22,045 bases of DNA from CAYMLL01 sp964390645 (lineage in GTDB: Bacteria > Planctomycetota > UBA8108), in assembly GCA_964390645.1 (NCBI GenBank), contig CAYMLL010000105.1:1-22045 (forward strand). The letters are read 5' to 3'. A model generated the notes under the pieces. The model ran no database searches and had not been told where the DNA came from. It was given only the letters and a program-made list of their open reading frames with translations. Shown here piece after piece: positions 1 through 7,428 of the stretch (positions are counted from its first letter, which is position 1; each line of letters starts with the position of its first letter). A program made the translations under genes and the position numbers.

Positions 1-360
1 GTCGAGCGCTCTCTTGACGACGAGCATGAACTGCTGGGTATCGACCGGCTTGTGGATTAAATGGAAGGCGCCGGCCTTCATCGCCGCGACCGCATCCTTC
101 ACGGTGCCGACGCCGGTCAGGAGGACGACCGGGGTGTCGAGACCTCGATCGCGCACCCCGCCGAGCAGGGACAACCCATCTCCTTCGGGCATCTGCAGGT
201 CCGTGACGATCAGGTGAAAGCTCTCCTTCTCGACGAGCTCGAGAGCGGCCTTGCCGTTCGGCGCAGCTCGTGCGCGGTAGTCATCGCTGTCGAGGAGGTC
301 GACGAGCGACTCTCGCACGAACTCCTCGTCGTCAACTACTAGAACCCTGTAGCGCGGCAT
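1..360 (-). CDS. NtrC-type response regulator, receiver domain only (3' end outside window)
   Basis: This is the cytoplasmic output partner of the adjacent histidine kinase. I translated 120 residues from the ATG at 358-360 on the minus strand; the frame is open at the window edge. It is a complete CheY-like receiver: the acidic pocket is D10-D11 (VLVVDDEE), the phospho-acceptor is D54 (IVTDLQMP), the conserved Thr is T82 (LLTG) and the conserved Lys is K104 (HKP). The motif DAVAAMKAGAFH before HKP is usual for NtrC/AtoC-family receivers, so an AAA+ sigma-54 activation domain and a HTH probably follow, but they lie outside the window. The start codon shares one base with the kinase stop (TGATG), which suggests translational coupling. 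The receiver call is firm; the NtrC subclass is inference. Confidence 0.9.
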   Translation of the reverse strand, partial: MPRYRVLVVDDEEFVRESLVDLLDSDDYRARAAPNGKAALELVEKESFHLIVTDLQMPEGDGLSLLGGVRDRGLDTPVVLLTGVGTVKDAVAAMKAGAFHLIHKPVDTQQFMLVVKRALD

Positions 361-2162
361 CAGCCTTTCTCTGACCCGGAGGATTGTCGATCGGAGCGTG
401 ACCCGGCGGTATTCCGTTCAGCGGGACGACAGGCCCGCGCCGCTTCGAGGCGCAGCGTGAAGCATGCTCCGCCTTCGGGACGGTTCGTGGCCGTCAAGGT
501 GCCGCCGTGGGCGCTGATAATGCTGAAGGAGATCGCGAGCCCGAGTCCTGTTCCTTCCGTCGTCGTGAAGAAGGGATCAAAGATCTTACTGAGATTCGAG
601 GGTGGAATTCCAGGGCCATCGTCCTCGACGCTAACCTCCACCTGACGTGATCCGCCGGGTTCGGCCTCGGCGTGCCGGGCCCGAATCCACACGGTCCCCT
701 CCCCGGCGACGGCGCGTCCGCAGTTCAGCAGCAGGTTGAGGATGACCTGCTGGAGCCGGCCGGCGTCACCCTCGACGACGAGCCCCCGGCCGAGTCCGTC
801 CTGCTGGACGCCGACGTTCTTGAACTTGTTGTCGTACATCGCGAGCTTCAGCGCCTGCTCGATGACGTCGTGGAGGTTCGCGGTGCCGTCGCTGACCGTG
901 GGACGCGCCGTGTCCTGGAGGTCGCGTACGATGTCGCGGATGCGATGGAATCCCTCGCGGAGGAGGCGCAGGTAGCGCATGCGCTTCTCCGCAGGCAGCG
1001 AGGCCTGCTCCAGAAGCGCGAGGTAGTTGCCGATGCCCTCGAGCGGGTTGTTGATCTCGTGCGCGACCCCCGCGGTCACGAGACCGAGAGAGCCGAGGCG
1101 CTCGGAGATCTCGAGCTGGCGTTCCAGCTCCTTCTGGCGTCGCGCTTCCTGCAATCTGAGCTCGCGGATGCTCAGGCGAACGAAGAAGATCGCCGCGATC
1201 AGCAGCGCGAGCGTCACGAGGGAGACGGAGCCCACGACCCAGGCGTATTCGCCGCGAAGTTGACCGGACGCCGACTCGACGACGTCGTCGGGAAGATGCG
1301 TCTGTTGGCTCCAGTGGGGCGTGTCGCTTTTGGGGAGGGCTTTGTGGTTGCCGCGGGCAACGGGGGGGGTTGTTGCCGGCGACGCCAGCAGGGGAGCGGC
1401 CGCGGCGAAGTCTCGCAGGGCGCTGCCGGCGCTCGCCGAGCCACGCTCGAGCTTGCGAGAAACGTGTGCGAGGTAGCTGCCGTCCGCGTCGACGAGACAG
1501 GACTGCGTCCCGGCGAGTGGAGCGAAGAGACGGACCCGGCGGAGGATCGGCGACGCGTAAACGGTGAGCACGAGAGTCCCCGTCGTCTCCTGGCGATCGC
1601 GGATGTGGGTCGCGTAGTGGATGACCTGACGCTCGCTCTCGGGCACCTCGACCCGCTCCTCGTCGACGAGCAGGGTCGTCCTGGCGACCTCCCCCGGTTC
1701 GAGCCCTCGCGCCAGCTCGACGACGGTGTGGTCCGGCGTCGTCGACAGTCGAGGCGGTGGTAGCGCGCTCGCCCAGCGTCCTCCCTTGCCGATGCGCTCG
1801 CAACGAACGAGCTCGACGCCGTCCGCGGCCAGGACGCGGATGCGGTCGATGCCACGGAACGCGAGGAGAAACGGCAGCAGGTGGGACTCGAGCTCTCGGC
1901 GCGCGTCGTCATCATCGCCCTTGGTGCGGGCGACGCTGCGCACAAGAGGCATCTTCGCCAGGTAGGCCGCGTGCTCGCGCTGACCCTCGAGACGCCGGCG
2001 CAATGCGCGCGCCAGCTCGCCGTGCTGGCGCTCGATGCTCTCGAGGATGCGCTCGCGGTGGCGCTCGTGCAGGGTGTTCAGCCGGTACAGCCCGTGCGCG
2101 ATCTCGATCGCCGCGAGAGCGGCGAAGAACAGCACCAGGAGGACGTTTCGGAGCGACTTCAC
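360..2162 (-). CDS. Membrane sensor histidine kinase, NtrB/AtoS-like, with periplasmic Cache-like sensor
   Basis: This 600-aa inner-membrane kinase autophosphorylates on His and should pass phosphate to the receiver encoded next to it. A membrane segment lies at about residues 6-24. A roughly 280-residue extracytoplasmic region follows, with a dCache-like stretch (IRVLAADGVELVR, about 108-120). A second membrane segment is at about 307-328, then a short charged coiled coil (335-355). The H-box is AGVAHEINNP with H368, the N-box includes N476 and N480 (ILNLLLN), G1 is DDGPGIP (514-520), the F-box is FDPFFTT and G2 is GTGLGL (537-542). The start is GTG at 2162: the first membrane segment begins at once, and no Shine-Dalgarno site is visible. 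A run of eight C (coding strand) crosses P266-P267 just before the second membrane segment. The ligand cannot be predicted. Confidence 0.93.
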   Translation of the reverse strand: MKSLRNVLLVLFFAALAAIEIAHGLYRLNTLHERHRERILESIERQHGELARALRRRLEGQREHAAYLAKMPLVRSVARTKGDDDDARRELESHLLPFLLAFRGIDRIRVLAADGVELVRCERIGKGGRWASALPPPRLSTTPDHTVVELARGLEPGEVARTTLLVDEERVEVPESERQVIHYATHIRDRQETTGTLVLTVYASPILRRVRLFAPLAGTQSCLVDADGSYLAHVSRKLERGSASAGSALRDFAAAAPLLASPATTPPVARGNHKALPKSDTPHWSQQTHLPDDVVESASGQLRGEYAWVVGSVSLVTLALLIAAIFFVRLSIRELRLQEARRQKELERQLEISERLGSLGLVTAGVAHEINNPLEGIGNYLALLEQASLPAEKRMRYLRLLREGFHRIRDIVRDLQDTARPTVSDGTANLHDVIEQALKLAMYDNKFKNVGVQQDGLGRGLVVEGDAGRLQQVILNLLLNCGRAVAGEGTVWIRARHAEAEPGGSRQVEVSVEDDGPGIPPSNLSKIFDPFFTTTEGTGLGLAISFSIISAHGGTLTATNRPEGGACFTLRLEAARACRPAERNTAGSRSDRQSSGSEKG

Positions 2163-2199
2163 GGTGGGGTGGGGGAGAACTCGGAAGCGGGAACGATGC

Positions 2200-2209
2200 G
2201 ATGCGCATC
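2200..2209. promoter_or_regulatory. 10-bp perfect palindrome upstream of the kinase gene
   Basis: GATGCGCATC reads the same on both strands and lies about 38 bases upstream of the GTG start of the histidine kinase, inside the 238-base gap after the propeller gene. It could be half of an operator, but one short palindrome in high-GC DNA can occur by chance. I saw no convincing -35/-10 pair in this gap. Confidence 0.2.
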
Positions 2210-2365
2210 CTCGATCCGAGTATGCGCGAATCCGGGGCGGACAGCCATGGCGGGCCGGGTTTCCACTGGCCCCGGCCGGGTGACGAGGGCTGTCGTGACG
2301 GCGTCCTGCTTCAAACCGGTCGATCCTTCCGGGTGGTCGGTACCAGGTCAGCCGAATCGGGTCCG

Positions 2366-2393
2366 CGTCGCCCCGTCCCCGCGGTGGGCGACG
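2366..2393 (-). terminator. GC-rich hairpin just after the propeller gene
   Basis: An 8-bp perfect stem (CGTCGCCC paired with GGGCGACG) with a 12-base loop begins eight bases past the stop codon of the 996-aa gene, in its direction of transcription. No U-tract follows, so it may be a weak or Rho-assisted terminator, or an mRNA-stabilising 3' hairpin. It would partly separate the propeller gene from the two-component genes downstream. Confidence 0.4.
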
Positions 2394-2400
2394 AGCGTCC

Positions 2401-5391
2401 TCAATCCGCCGACTGGAGCGCCATCGACGCGCGGTTGAGGTAGCTGCACTTGCAGCCTGCGGAGCCGTCGGGTACGAGGACGAGGCCGCCTGCCGGAATC
2501 GCGTTGATCCAGCAGCCCAGGCGCAGGCCTCCGTAATTGCGGATCTTGCGGTTCTCGGTCAGGTCCCAGTACCCCATCGTCGCCGAGCGGAAGACGAAGA
2601 GGTTCTTGCCCCCCGCCAGGATGCCGCAGCCGTACGAGCGCTCGAACGGGAACGACCGCTCGACGCCCGACTTCACGTCCCACGCGCCGCCCTGGGCGTA
2701 GACCGTCTTGCCGACGAGCAGCGGTCGCGACCCGTAATTCACCTTCTTGTCCCAGAGACGGTAGCCGTTCTTCGTGTGGAAAACGGCCATCCGGCCGCCG
2801 ACTTCCGACGGCAGCCGGAAGCTCGTCGGCTGGTAGCTCATCAGGAGCGCGCTCTCGTCGACGCTGAGGGCCAGCGTCGTGCCGTAGACGTCGTCCGCCA
2901 TCCGCCATGCGACCTCGCCGGTCTTCGCATCGAGCGCGATCAGCTCTCCGGTCGCGTGCGGCGCGTTCTCTTCGTCCTTGCCGCGGCGGTACGCGATGCT
3001 GTCGATTTTCGCGATCTCGCGATCGATGAGGTAGACCCGGCCCCCGCCCATCGCGATGGCGTTGTGACGGATTGACCTCTTCGCCGGACGCTGCCAGAGC
3101 AGCTTGCCGGTTTTCGCGTCGAGCGCGAAGAGGGAGAACGACTCGCTGAGCATGTCGCTCATGTCGCCCTTCAGGTAGCGCCACTTGACGATGTGATCGG
3201 TATTCGCGACGGTGCCGTAGAGCACGCCGTCCTGGTGGGCGAGGTAGCCCCAGACTCCCGGCTTGCCGTCGGGGCGCTTCGGCGGCGGAAACTCGCCGAG
3301 CTCGCGTCCGCTGGCGAGATCGAGCCGCAGGCAGTGCGTCTTGCGATGCACGTAGATGCTGTCGCCGCCGATGCAGAGATTGCTACCGGTGCCGGCGGTG
3401 CCCATCAGGTGGTCCTGATCGAGGGCCGCGAGGATGCCCGGCAGCGCATGCTCCCACAGCGTGCGGCCGTTGTAGGCGTCGCTGACGCGGACGGCGTCGA
3501 GCCCTTCGACGGCGAGGTAGCCCTGGTGAAAGAGCGGCGCCGGCGCGCGACCGTGACGCTGTGGCATCGGCAGGTCGGCATCGCGAAACCAGAGCATGCG
3601 CAGCGGTCCCTTGACCCGTGCGTCGTCGGAGCAGCAGGTGTTGGCGGGATCGGAGTACTGGTGGGTCCAGCTGCCGGCGCCCTCGAGCGCTCCTCGACGC
3701 GCAACGCGCAGCGCGTCAGCGGGGCCCAGGCAGCTCGTGCCTCCCCACGGGCGCGTCAGCCGCCGGACCTCCTCGTGGTCGAGCTCGAAGTCCTCGCTCT
3801 CGATCGAGCGCTGCGAGACGACGAGGTTCGCGAAAAACTTCGGGTAGGTCGTCGTCGCGAGGTCTCGAAGATGGACGGACACGCGCACGCCGTAGAGGCC
3901 GGCGCGGTCGAGCTTCTCGCGCGCCGCCGCGACGTTACCCGGGTCGCTGTCGACACAGTAGATTTGCAGGCGGCTCTGACGCGCGAGCTCGAGCGCCAGG
4001 GTGCCGTCGCCGCAGCCGAGGTCGACGCAGTAGCCATCGCGCAGCCCCGTCGCCTCGAGAATCGCGTCCGCGGCGTCCGCCCAGCGCTCCGCGTGCGACG
4101 GTAGTGCGCGTGCGGGTGCGGTGGGAACGGCCGCGCTGTCGCCCTCCTTCTTCGCGAAGCAGTAGAGCAGTCCCTCGTCGGTGCTGACGAGGAGACGGCC
4201 GTCCGCGACCGCGAGTCCGCCGGCGTTTCCCTCGACGTCGGCGCTCCACGTGACCGTGCGGGTCAACGTGTCGATGATGGAGACCCGGCCTTCCTCGCCG
4301 ACGATGATCGCGGCGCCCGCAGTGATGATCTCGTGCTTCTTGCCGGGAAGCTGGAGCTTCCAGTCCTGCTCGAGCTCGACGACGATCCGCTCCTTGCCCT
4401 TGCGGTCGACCTTCTTCTTCTCGACCCGGCGATACACGCCGACGCCCGCGCTCGTCGCCTGGGCGACGCTGTCGCCCAGACGCGCGACGATTCCCGCGAG
4501 CCTGCCGGTCTCCAGGCCGCTTTCGCGATCGTAGAGCCTGCCGCCGTTGTGGAATCGGTCGCCGAGCGCGACGACCGACGTGCCCCCGGAGTGCCCGTAC
4601 TTCTGCAGGTGGAAGTACCTGAACTTTCCGTCCTCGAGTCCGAGCGCCGCCGGCACCGCACGACCGGTCGGCAGGTAGACGGTGTCCCCGTCGACCACGA
4701 GGTGCCCCTGCGCGGAGAGACCGCTCCTGGCGTTCGCGCCGCCGTGGGGCTGAGGCATGTGACGCGCGCCGTCGGTGTCGTTCGTCCAGAGCTTCTCGCC
4801 GCTCTCGGCGTCGAGCGCGTGGATAAAGATCCCGTCGCTCGGCCAGATGCCGGCTGCCCAGTACAGGTTCCCGTCCTCGATCACCGGTCCGCCGCGTGCA
4901 GGCCACGCCGAGCAGAGCCGGTCGTTGCCGAGGATCATCTCCGAGGACGGCCCGCCGCGCTGCTTCCAGTAGAGCTCGCCGGTCTTTGCGTCGAGGCAAT
5001 AGAGAAAGCCATCGTCGCTCGCGGCAAAGACGCGGCCCTTCCAGAGAACGGGAGTGACGCGCACCGGCGCATCCGTGAAGAAGCTCCAGCGCTCGGCTCC
5101 CGTCGCCGCATCGAGCGTCTGGACACGGCCGTCCGCGGAGCCTGCGAAGCTCAGCAGGCCGTCCGCGACCACGACGTGGCTGACGCGATCGAAGCCCTGT
5201 CGCTCCGAGCTCGGCCACGCCGGCACGGGCACGTGCGAGCGGTGGACCCAGCGCGCGGCGAGGTCGGTGGGCAGGGGGCCGGCTCCGGCTCCGTCGCGCC
5301 TCGGTCCGGCCCGGTAGGTCGGCCAGTCAGCACTCTCGACGGAGAAGCAGCACACCAGAAGCGTGAGAAACGTCGTGAGACGAAGCAGCAT
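2401..5391 (-). CDS. Secreted PQQ-like beta-propeller protein with an embedded class I methyltransferase domain
   Basis: This 996-aa protein has an N-terminal signal peptide (about 1-20, likely cut near VESA-DW; the cysteines there do not form a good lipobox). Residues 22-415 carry PQQ/BamB-like blades: WPTYRAG at the start, then LDAATGAERWSF, LDAKTGELYWK and LDAESGEKLWT. Residues about 434-545 are a Rossmann methyltransferase segment with SAM motif I VDLGCGDG (456-463) and an acidic motif II, CVDSDPGN (D481, D483). Blades resume at about 590-996 (LDAKTGKLLWQ, LDAKTGEVAWR). The C-terminus is Cys-rich (CGIL, LGCWINAIPAGG, GCKCSY); I recall this tail from planctomycete PQQ-like proteins. The start ATG at 5391 precedes the signal peptide. 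The gene follows the 390-aa gene by 75 bases. The substrate is unknown, and SAM is not expected outside the cytoplasm, so the methyltransferase fold may be binding-only. The architecture is clear; function is not. Confidence 0.88.
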   Translation of the reverse strand: MLLRLTTFLTLLVCCFSVESADWPTYRAGPRRDGAGAGPLPTDLAARWVHRSHVPVPAWPSSERQGFDRVSHVVVADGLLSFAGSADGRVQTLDAATGAERWSFFTDAPVRVTPVLWKGRVFAASDDGFLYCLDAKTGELYWKQRGGPSSEMILGNDRLCSAWPARGGPVIEDGNLYWAAGIWPSDGIFIHALDAESGEKLWTNDTDGARHMPQPHGGANARSGLSAQGHLVVDGDTVYLPTGRAVPAALGLEDGKFRYFHLQKYGHSGGTSVVALGDRFHNGGRLYDRESGLETGRLAGIVARLGDSVAQATSAGVGVYRRVEKKKVDRKGKERIVVELEQDWKLQLPGKKHEIITAGAAIIVGEEGRVSIIDTLTRTVTWSADVEGNAGGLAVADGRLLVSTDEGLLYCFAKKEGDSAAVPTAPARALPSHAERWADAADAILEATGLRDGYCVDLGCGDGTLALELARQSRLQIYCVDSDPGNVAAAREKLDRAGLYGVRVSVHLRDLATTTYPKFFANLVVSQRSIESEDFELDHEEVRRLTRPWGGTSCLGPADALRVARRGALEGAGSWTHQYSDPANTCCSDDARVKGPLRMLWFRDADLPMPQRHGRAPAPLFHQGYLAVEGLDAVRVSDAYNGRTLWEHALPGILAALDQDHLMGTAGTGSNLCIGGDSIYVHRKTHCLRLDLASGRELGEFPPPKRPDGKPGVWGYLAHQDGVLYGTVANTDHIVKWRYLKGDMSDMLSESFSLFALDAKTGKLLWQRPAKRSIRHNAIAMGGGRVYLIDREIAKIDSIAYRRGKDEENAPHATGELIALDAKTGEVAWRMADDVYGTTLALSVDESALLMSYQPTSFRLPSEVGGRMAVFHTKNGYRLWDKKVNYGSRPLLVGKTVYAQGGAWDVKSGVERSFPFERSYGCGILAGGKNLFVFRSATMGYWDLTENRKIRNYGGLRLGCWINAIPAGGLVLVPDGSAGCKCSYLNRASMALQSAD

Positions 5392-5466
5392 GCCGGATCC
5401 CCAGGGTCTCTTCCGCCCGGCGGCCAGCGCCGATGAACGCGTAGCGCTGACGCGAACGCGGAACGA

Positions 5467-6639
5467 TCAGGTCTCGATGCCGATGATATCCTTGCCGTCC
5501 GAGAAGACGACGTGGTTTCCGAGGCTGAACGGCTCGGCGAGAGAATAGGACCCCGAGCCGTGGTAGACGAGGTCGAGGGTCGCGCTTTCCGGCGGCAGCT
5601 TGTGGACGTAGACCTCGTACTCCGGTAGCTGCTCGCGAATGCCGACGAGATGCTGAAAGAGACTCAGCTGCGGCAGCTGCAGGAAGTTCGTGTAGTCGAC
5701 ACGCGAGCTCGACGGATCGAGATGGAATGCAGCGCCGACGAAGATCAGCGTGCCGTCCGCCCGCTCCAGAGGACGTACCGGACTGCGCCCACGTGCCTCG
5801 AGTGTCTGCTCGGTCTTGCCGTTGGATGCGACGCGACGGAGCTCCCAGTTGTCCCACTCGGGAGACTCGTTGGACCCGACGATCATCGCCAGGGATCCGT
5901 CCGAGAGGACGCGACCTACCCCGGCCATGTCCTCGTTGTGCCAGATGTCGTGGCCGTCGACGCGGGTCATCCGGGTCTCGAACTTTCCGTACGAGGTCTG
6001 ACACCAGACGAAGACGGCCTTGCCTGCGACGAAGAGCTCCGAGATCGGGCCGGGATCCGACGTCCACGTGATCGAGCCGTTCTCCTCGAGCGTCACGACG
6101 CTGCCGATGCCGCTGTCGTAGTCGACGACACCGGCGACGAAGTGGGAGCCCATCTGCAAGAGGTTCACCAGCCGTACGCTCGAGACGCTCTGACCGAGGA
6201 CCGATCTGAAGTCGAACTCCCAGTCGAGCGAGCGCCACTTGCTGCGGCGCTGCAGAGTCGTCTTGGTCGCGACGAGAAGGTCGCCGTCCCAGCTTTCGGG
6301 GGCGCCGTCGCAGCCCGCGGGGTCGAGGTCGCCGTTGGCGACCGGCAAAGCCGGGTGGATGTACTGCTCGGCCGAGAGCAGCTCCTCGACGACGTCGCCT
6401 TCGCGTGTCAGAAGGAACGCGCCGCCGAGTGTCGTCACCAGGATATGGCGGTCGCCGTGGGCCCGGACGCTGATGGCACGCGCGCCGAGGTCGGTCTTCC
6501 AGTCTCGCAGCGACTCGTGGCTGTAGGGAAGGCACTGGACGCCGTACGGCGTGCCGACGAAGGCCCTGTTGGCGCTGAGCAGGAAGTCACCCGCGCCCGT
6601 GTAGTCGCTGACCAGTCTCCAGGTGCCTCCTTCATTCAT
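5467..6639 (-). CDS. Uncharacterised repeat-rich protein, propeller-like
   Basis: I do not recognise this 390-aa protein. It has no signal peptide or membrane segment, so it appears cytoplasmic. The sequence is a series of short hydrophobic strands broken by turns containing G, D and N. Examples are AFVGTPYGVQCL near the start, GSITWTSDPG and GHDIWHNED in the middle, and HVVFSDGKDIIGIE at the end. That pattern fits a WD/PQQ-like beta-propeller, but I cannot count regular blades. It is the first gene of the minus-strand series leading to the secreted propeller/methyltransferase gene, 75 bases away, suggesting co-transcription. The ATG at 6639 has no Shine-Dalgarno site. A TGATAAGAT element ends ten bases before it, so the transcript could be leaderless or nearly so. 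Confidence 0.7.
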   Translation of the reverse strand: MNEGGTWRLVSDYTGAGDFLLSANRAFVGTPYGVQCLPYSHESLRDWKTDLGARAISVRAHGDRHILVTTLGGAFLLTREGDVVEELLSAEQYIHPALPVANGDLDPAGCDGAPESWDGDLLVATKTTLQRRSKWRSLDWEFDFRSVLGQSVSSVRLVNLLQMGSHFVAGVVDYDSGIGSVVTLEENGSITWTSDPGPISELFVAGKAVFVWCQTSYGKFETRMTRVDGHDIWHNEDMAGVGRVLSDGSLAMIVGSNESPEWDNWELRRVASNGKTEQTLEARGRSPVRPLERADGTLIFVGAAFHLDPSSSRVDYTNFLQLPQLSLFQHLVGIREQLPEYEVYVHKLPPESATLDLVYHGSGSYSLAEPFSLGNHVVFSDGKDIIGIET

Positions 6640-6648
6640 CAGAGTGGA

Positions 6649-6658
6649 GATCTTATCA
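6649..6658 (-). promoter_or_regulatory. Possible extended -10 element (TGATAAGATC on the minus strand)
   Basis: The minus strand reads TGATAAGATC, which fits an extended -10 (TGnTAnnAT-like, TAAGAT as the hexamer), ending about nine bases before the ATG of the 390-aa gene. No good -35 hexamer lies 16-18 bases upstream, which is tolerated by extended -10 promoters. The same ten bases recur upstream of the FGGY kinase at 13958-13967. The promoter role is inference. Confidence 0.35.
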
Positions 6659-6791
6659 GATACGGCAGGGGGGAGGTAGGGGGGCGGGCCGAAATCGCCG
6701 CAGGATTTCGTCCATATCGGCCCAAGCCGAGCACCCGGAACGGCCGAAAAGGAGAGAAGGACTCGTCTGTTGTCGCGGAGGGCGTTCGACG

Positions 6792-7388
6792 ATGCGCAGA
6801 ATCAGCAAAATCTTCCTGACCGGACTGCTCGCGATCCTGCCGATCAGCGTCACGGTCTACATCCTCTACTGGCTCGGGACGAGTGCCGAGACGGCGTTGA
6901 AAGGGCTCCTCGAGAAGGTCGCCCCGAACGGGATGGGCTACTTCCCGGGCATCGGGATCGTCGTCTTCGCGCTCGTCGTCTTCGTCGTCGGCATCCTGCT
7001 GCACTCGTGGGTCTTCCGACGCATCTTCGGGATCCTCGACCGCATGTTGAAGAGGATCCCGCTCGTGAAGACGCTCTACGGGTCGGTCACCGATCTCGTC
7101 AGCCTCTTTTCCGGCTCCGACGATCGCGGGTTGACGCAGGTCGTCATGGTGACGCTCGCGAAGGACGTGCGCCTGATCGGGTTTCTGACACGCGACGACT
7201 TCAGCGACCTCCCCGAGGGCATCGGCGACGAGAGCACCGTCGCGGTCTACCTGCCGATGAGCTATCAGCTCGGAGGCTTCACGACGATGGTGCCGCGTGA
7301 CTCGGTCGAGAAGATCGACATGCCGCTGGAGACCGCGATGCGCTTCGCCATAGCGGCGGGTGTCGAGGAGAAGAGCGTCGACGCCTGA
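6792..7388 (+). CDS. DUF502 family integral membrane protein
   Basis: This 198-aa protein has the hallmarks of the DUF502 family: a first membrane segment at about 8-28 (FLTGLLAILPISVTVYIL), a second at about 54-76 (GIGIVVFALVVFVVGILL), then the diagnostic RIPLVKTLYGSV at about 88-99. A soluble domain of roughly 100 residues follows, with the usual GFLTRD and AVYLPMSYQLGG-type stretches. Members are inner-membrane proteins of unknown function. The start is well supported: GGAGGG at 6777-6782 lies nine bases before the ATG. It is a single gene, divergent from the 390-aa gene and convergent with the 206-aa gene, so the context gives no functional clue. Confidence 0.9.
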   Translation: MRRISKIFLTGLLAILPISVTVYILYWLGTSAETALKGLLEKVAPNGMGYFPGIGIVVFALVVFVVGILLHSWVFRRIFGILDRMLKRIPLVKTLYGSVTDLVSLFSGSDDRGLTQVVMVTLAKDVRLIGFLTRDDFSDLPEGIGDESTVAVYLPMSYQLGGFTTMVPRDSVEKIDMPLETAMRFAIAAGVEEKSVDA

Positions 7389-7395
7389 GCCGCGG

Positions 7396-7419
7396 GGTCG
7401 ACGAGAGTGCCCGTCGACC
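7396..7419. terminator. Perfect inverted repeat in a convergent gap, likely bidirectional terminator
   Basis: GGTCGACG and CGTCGACC form an 8-bp perfect stem around an 8-base loop, centred in the 40-base gap between the stops of the DUF502 gene and the 206-aa gene. The position serves both converging transcripts. There is no U-tract on either side, so this rests on position and symmetry. Confidence 0.55.
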
Positions 7420-7428
7420 TGGGCGCGC

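Noticed and set aside
5346..5391. Lipoprotein signal in the propeller protein (TLLVCC)
   Set aside because: The residue before Cys is Val rather than Gly, Ala or Ser, so a lipobox is unlikely; an ordinary signal peptide fits better.
4333..5436. 367-aa open frame on the plus strand opposite the propeller gene
   Set aside because: Low-complexity shadow frame with no recognisable motif; the opposite strand has a signal peptide and PQQ-like blades.
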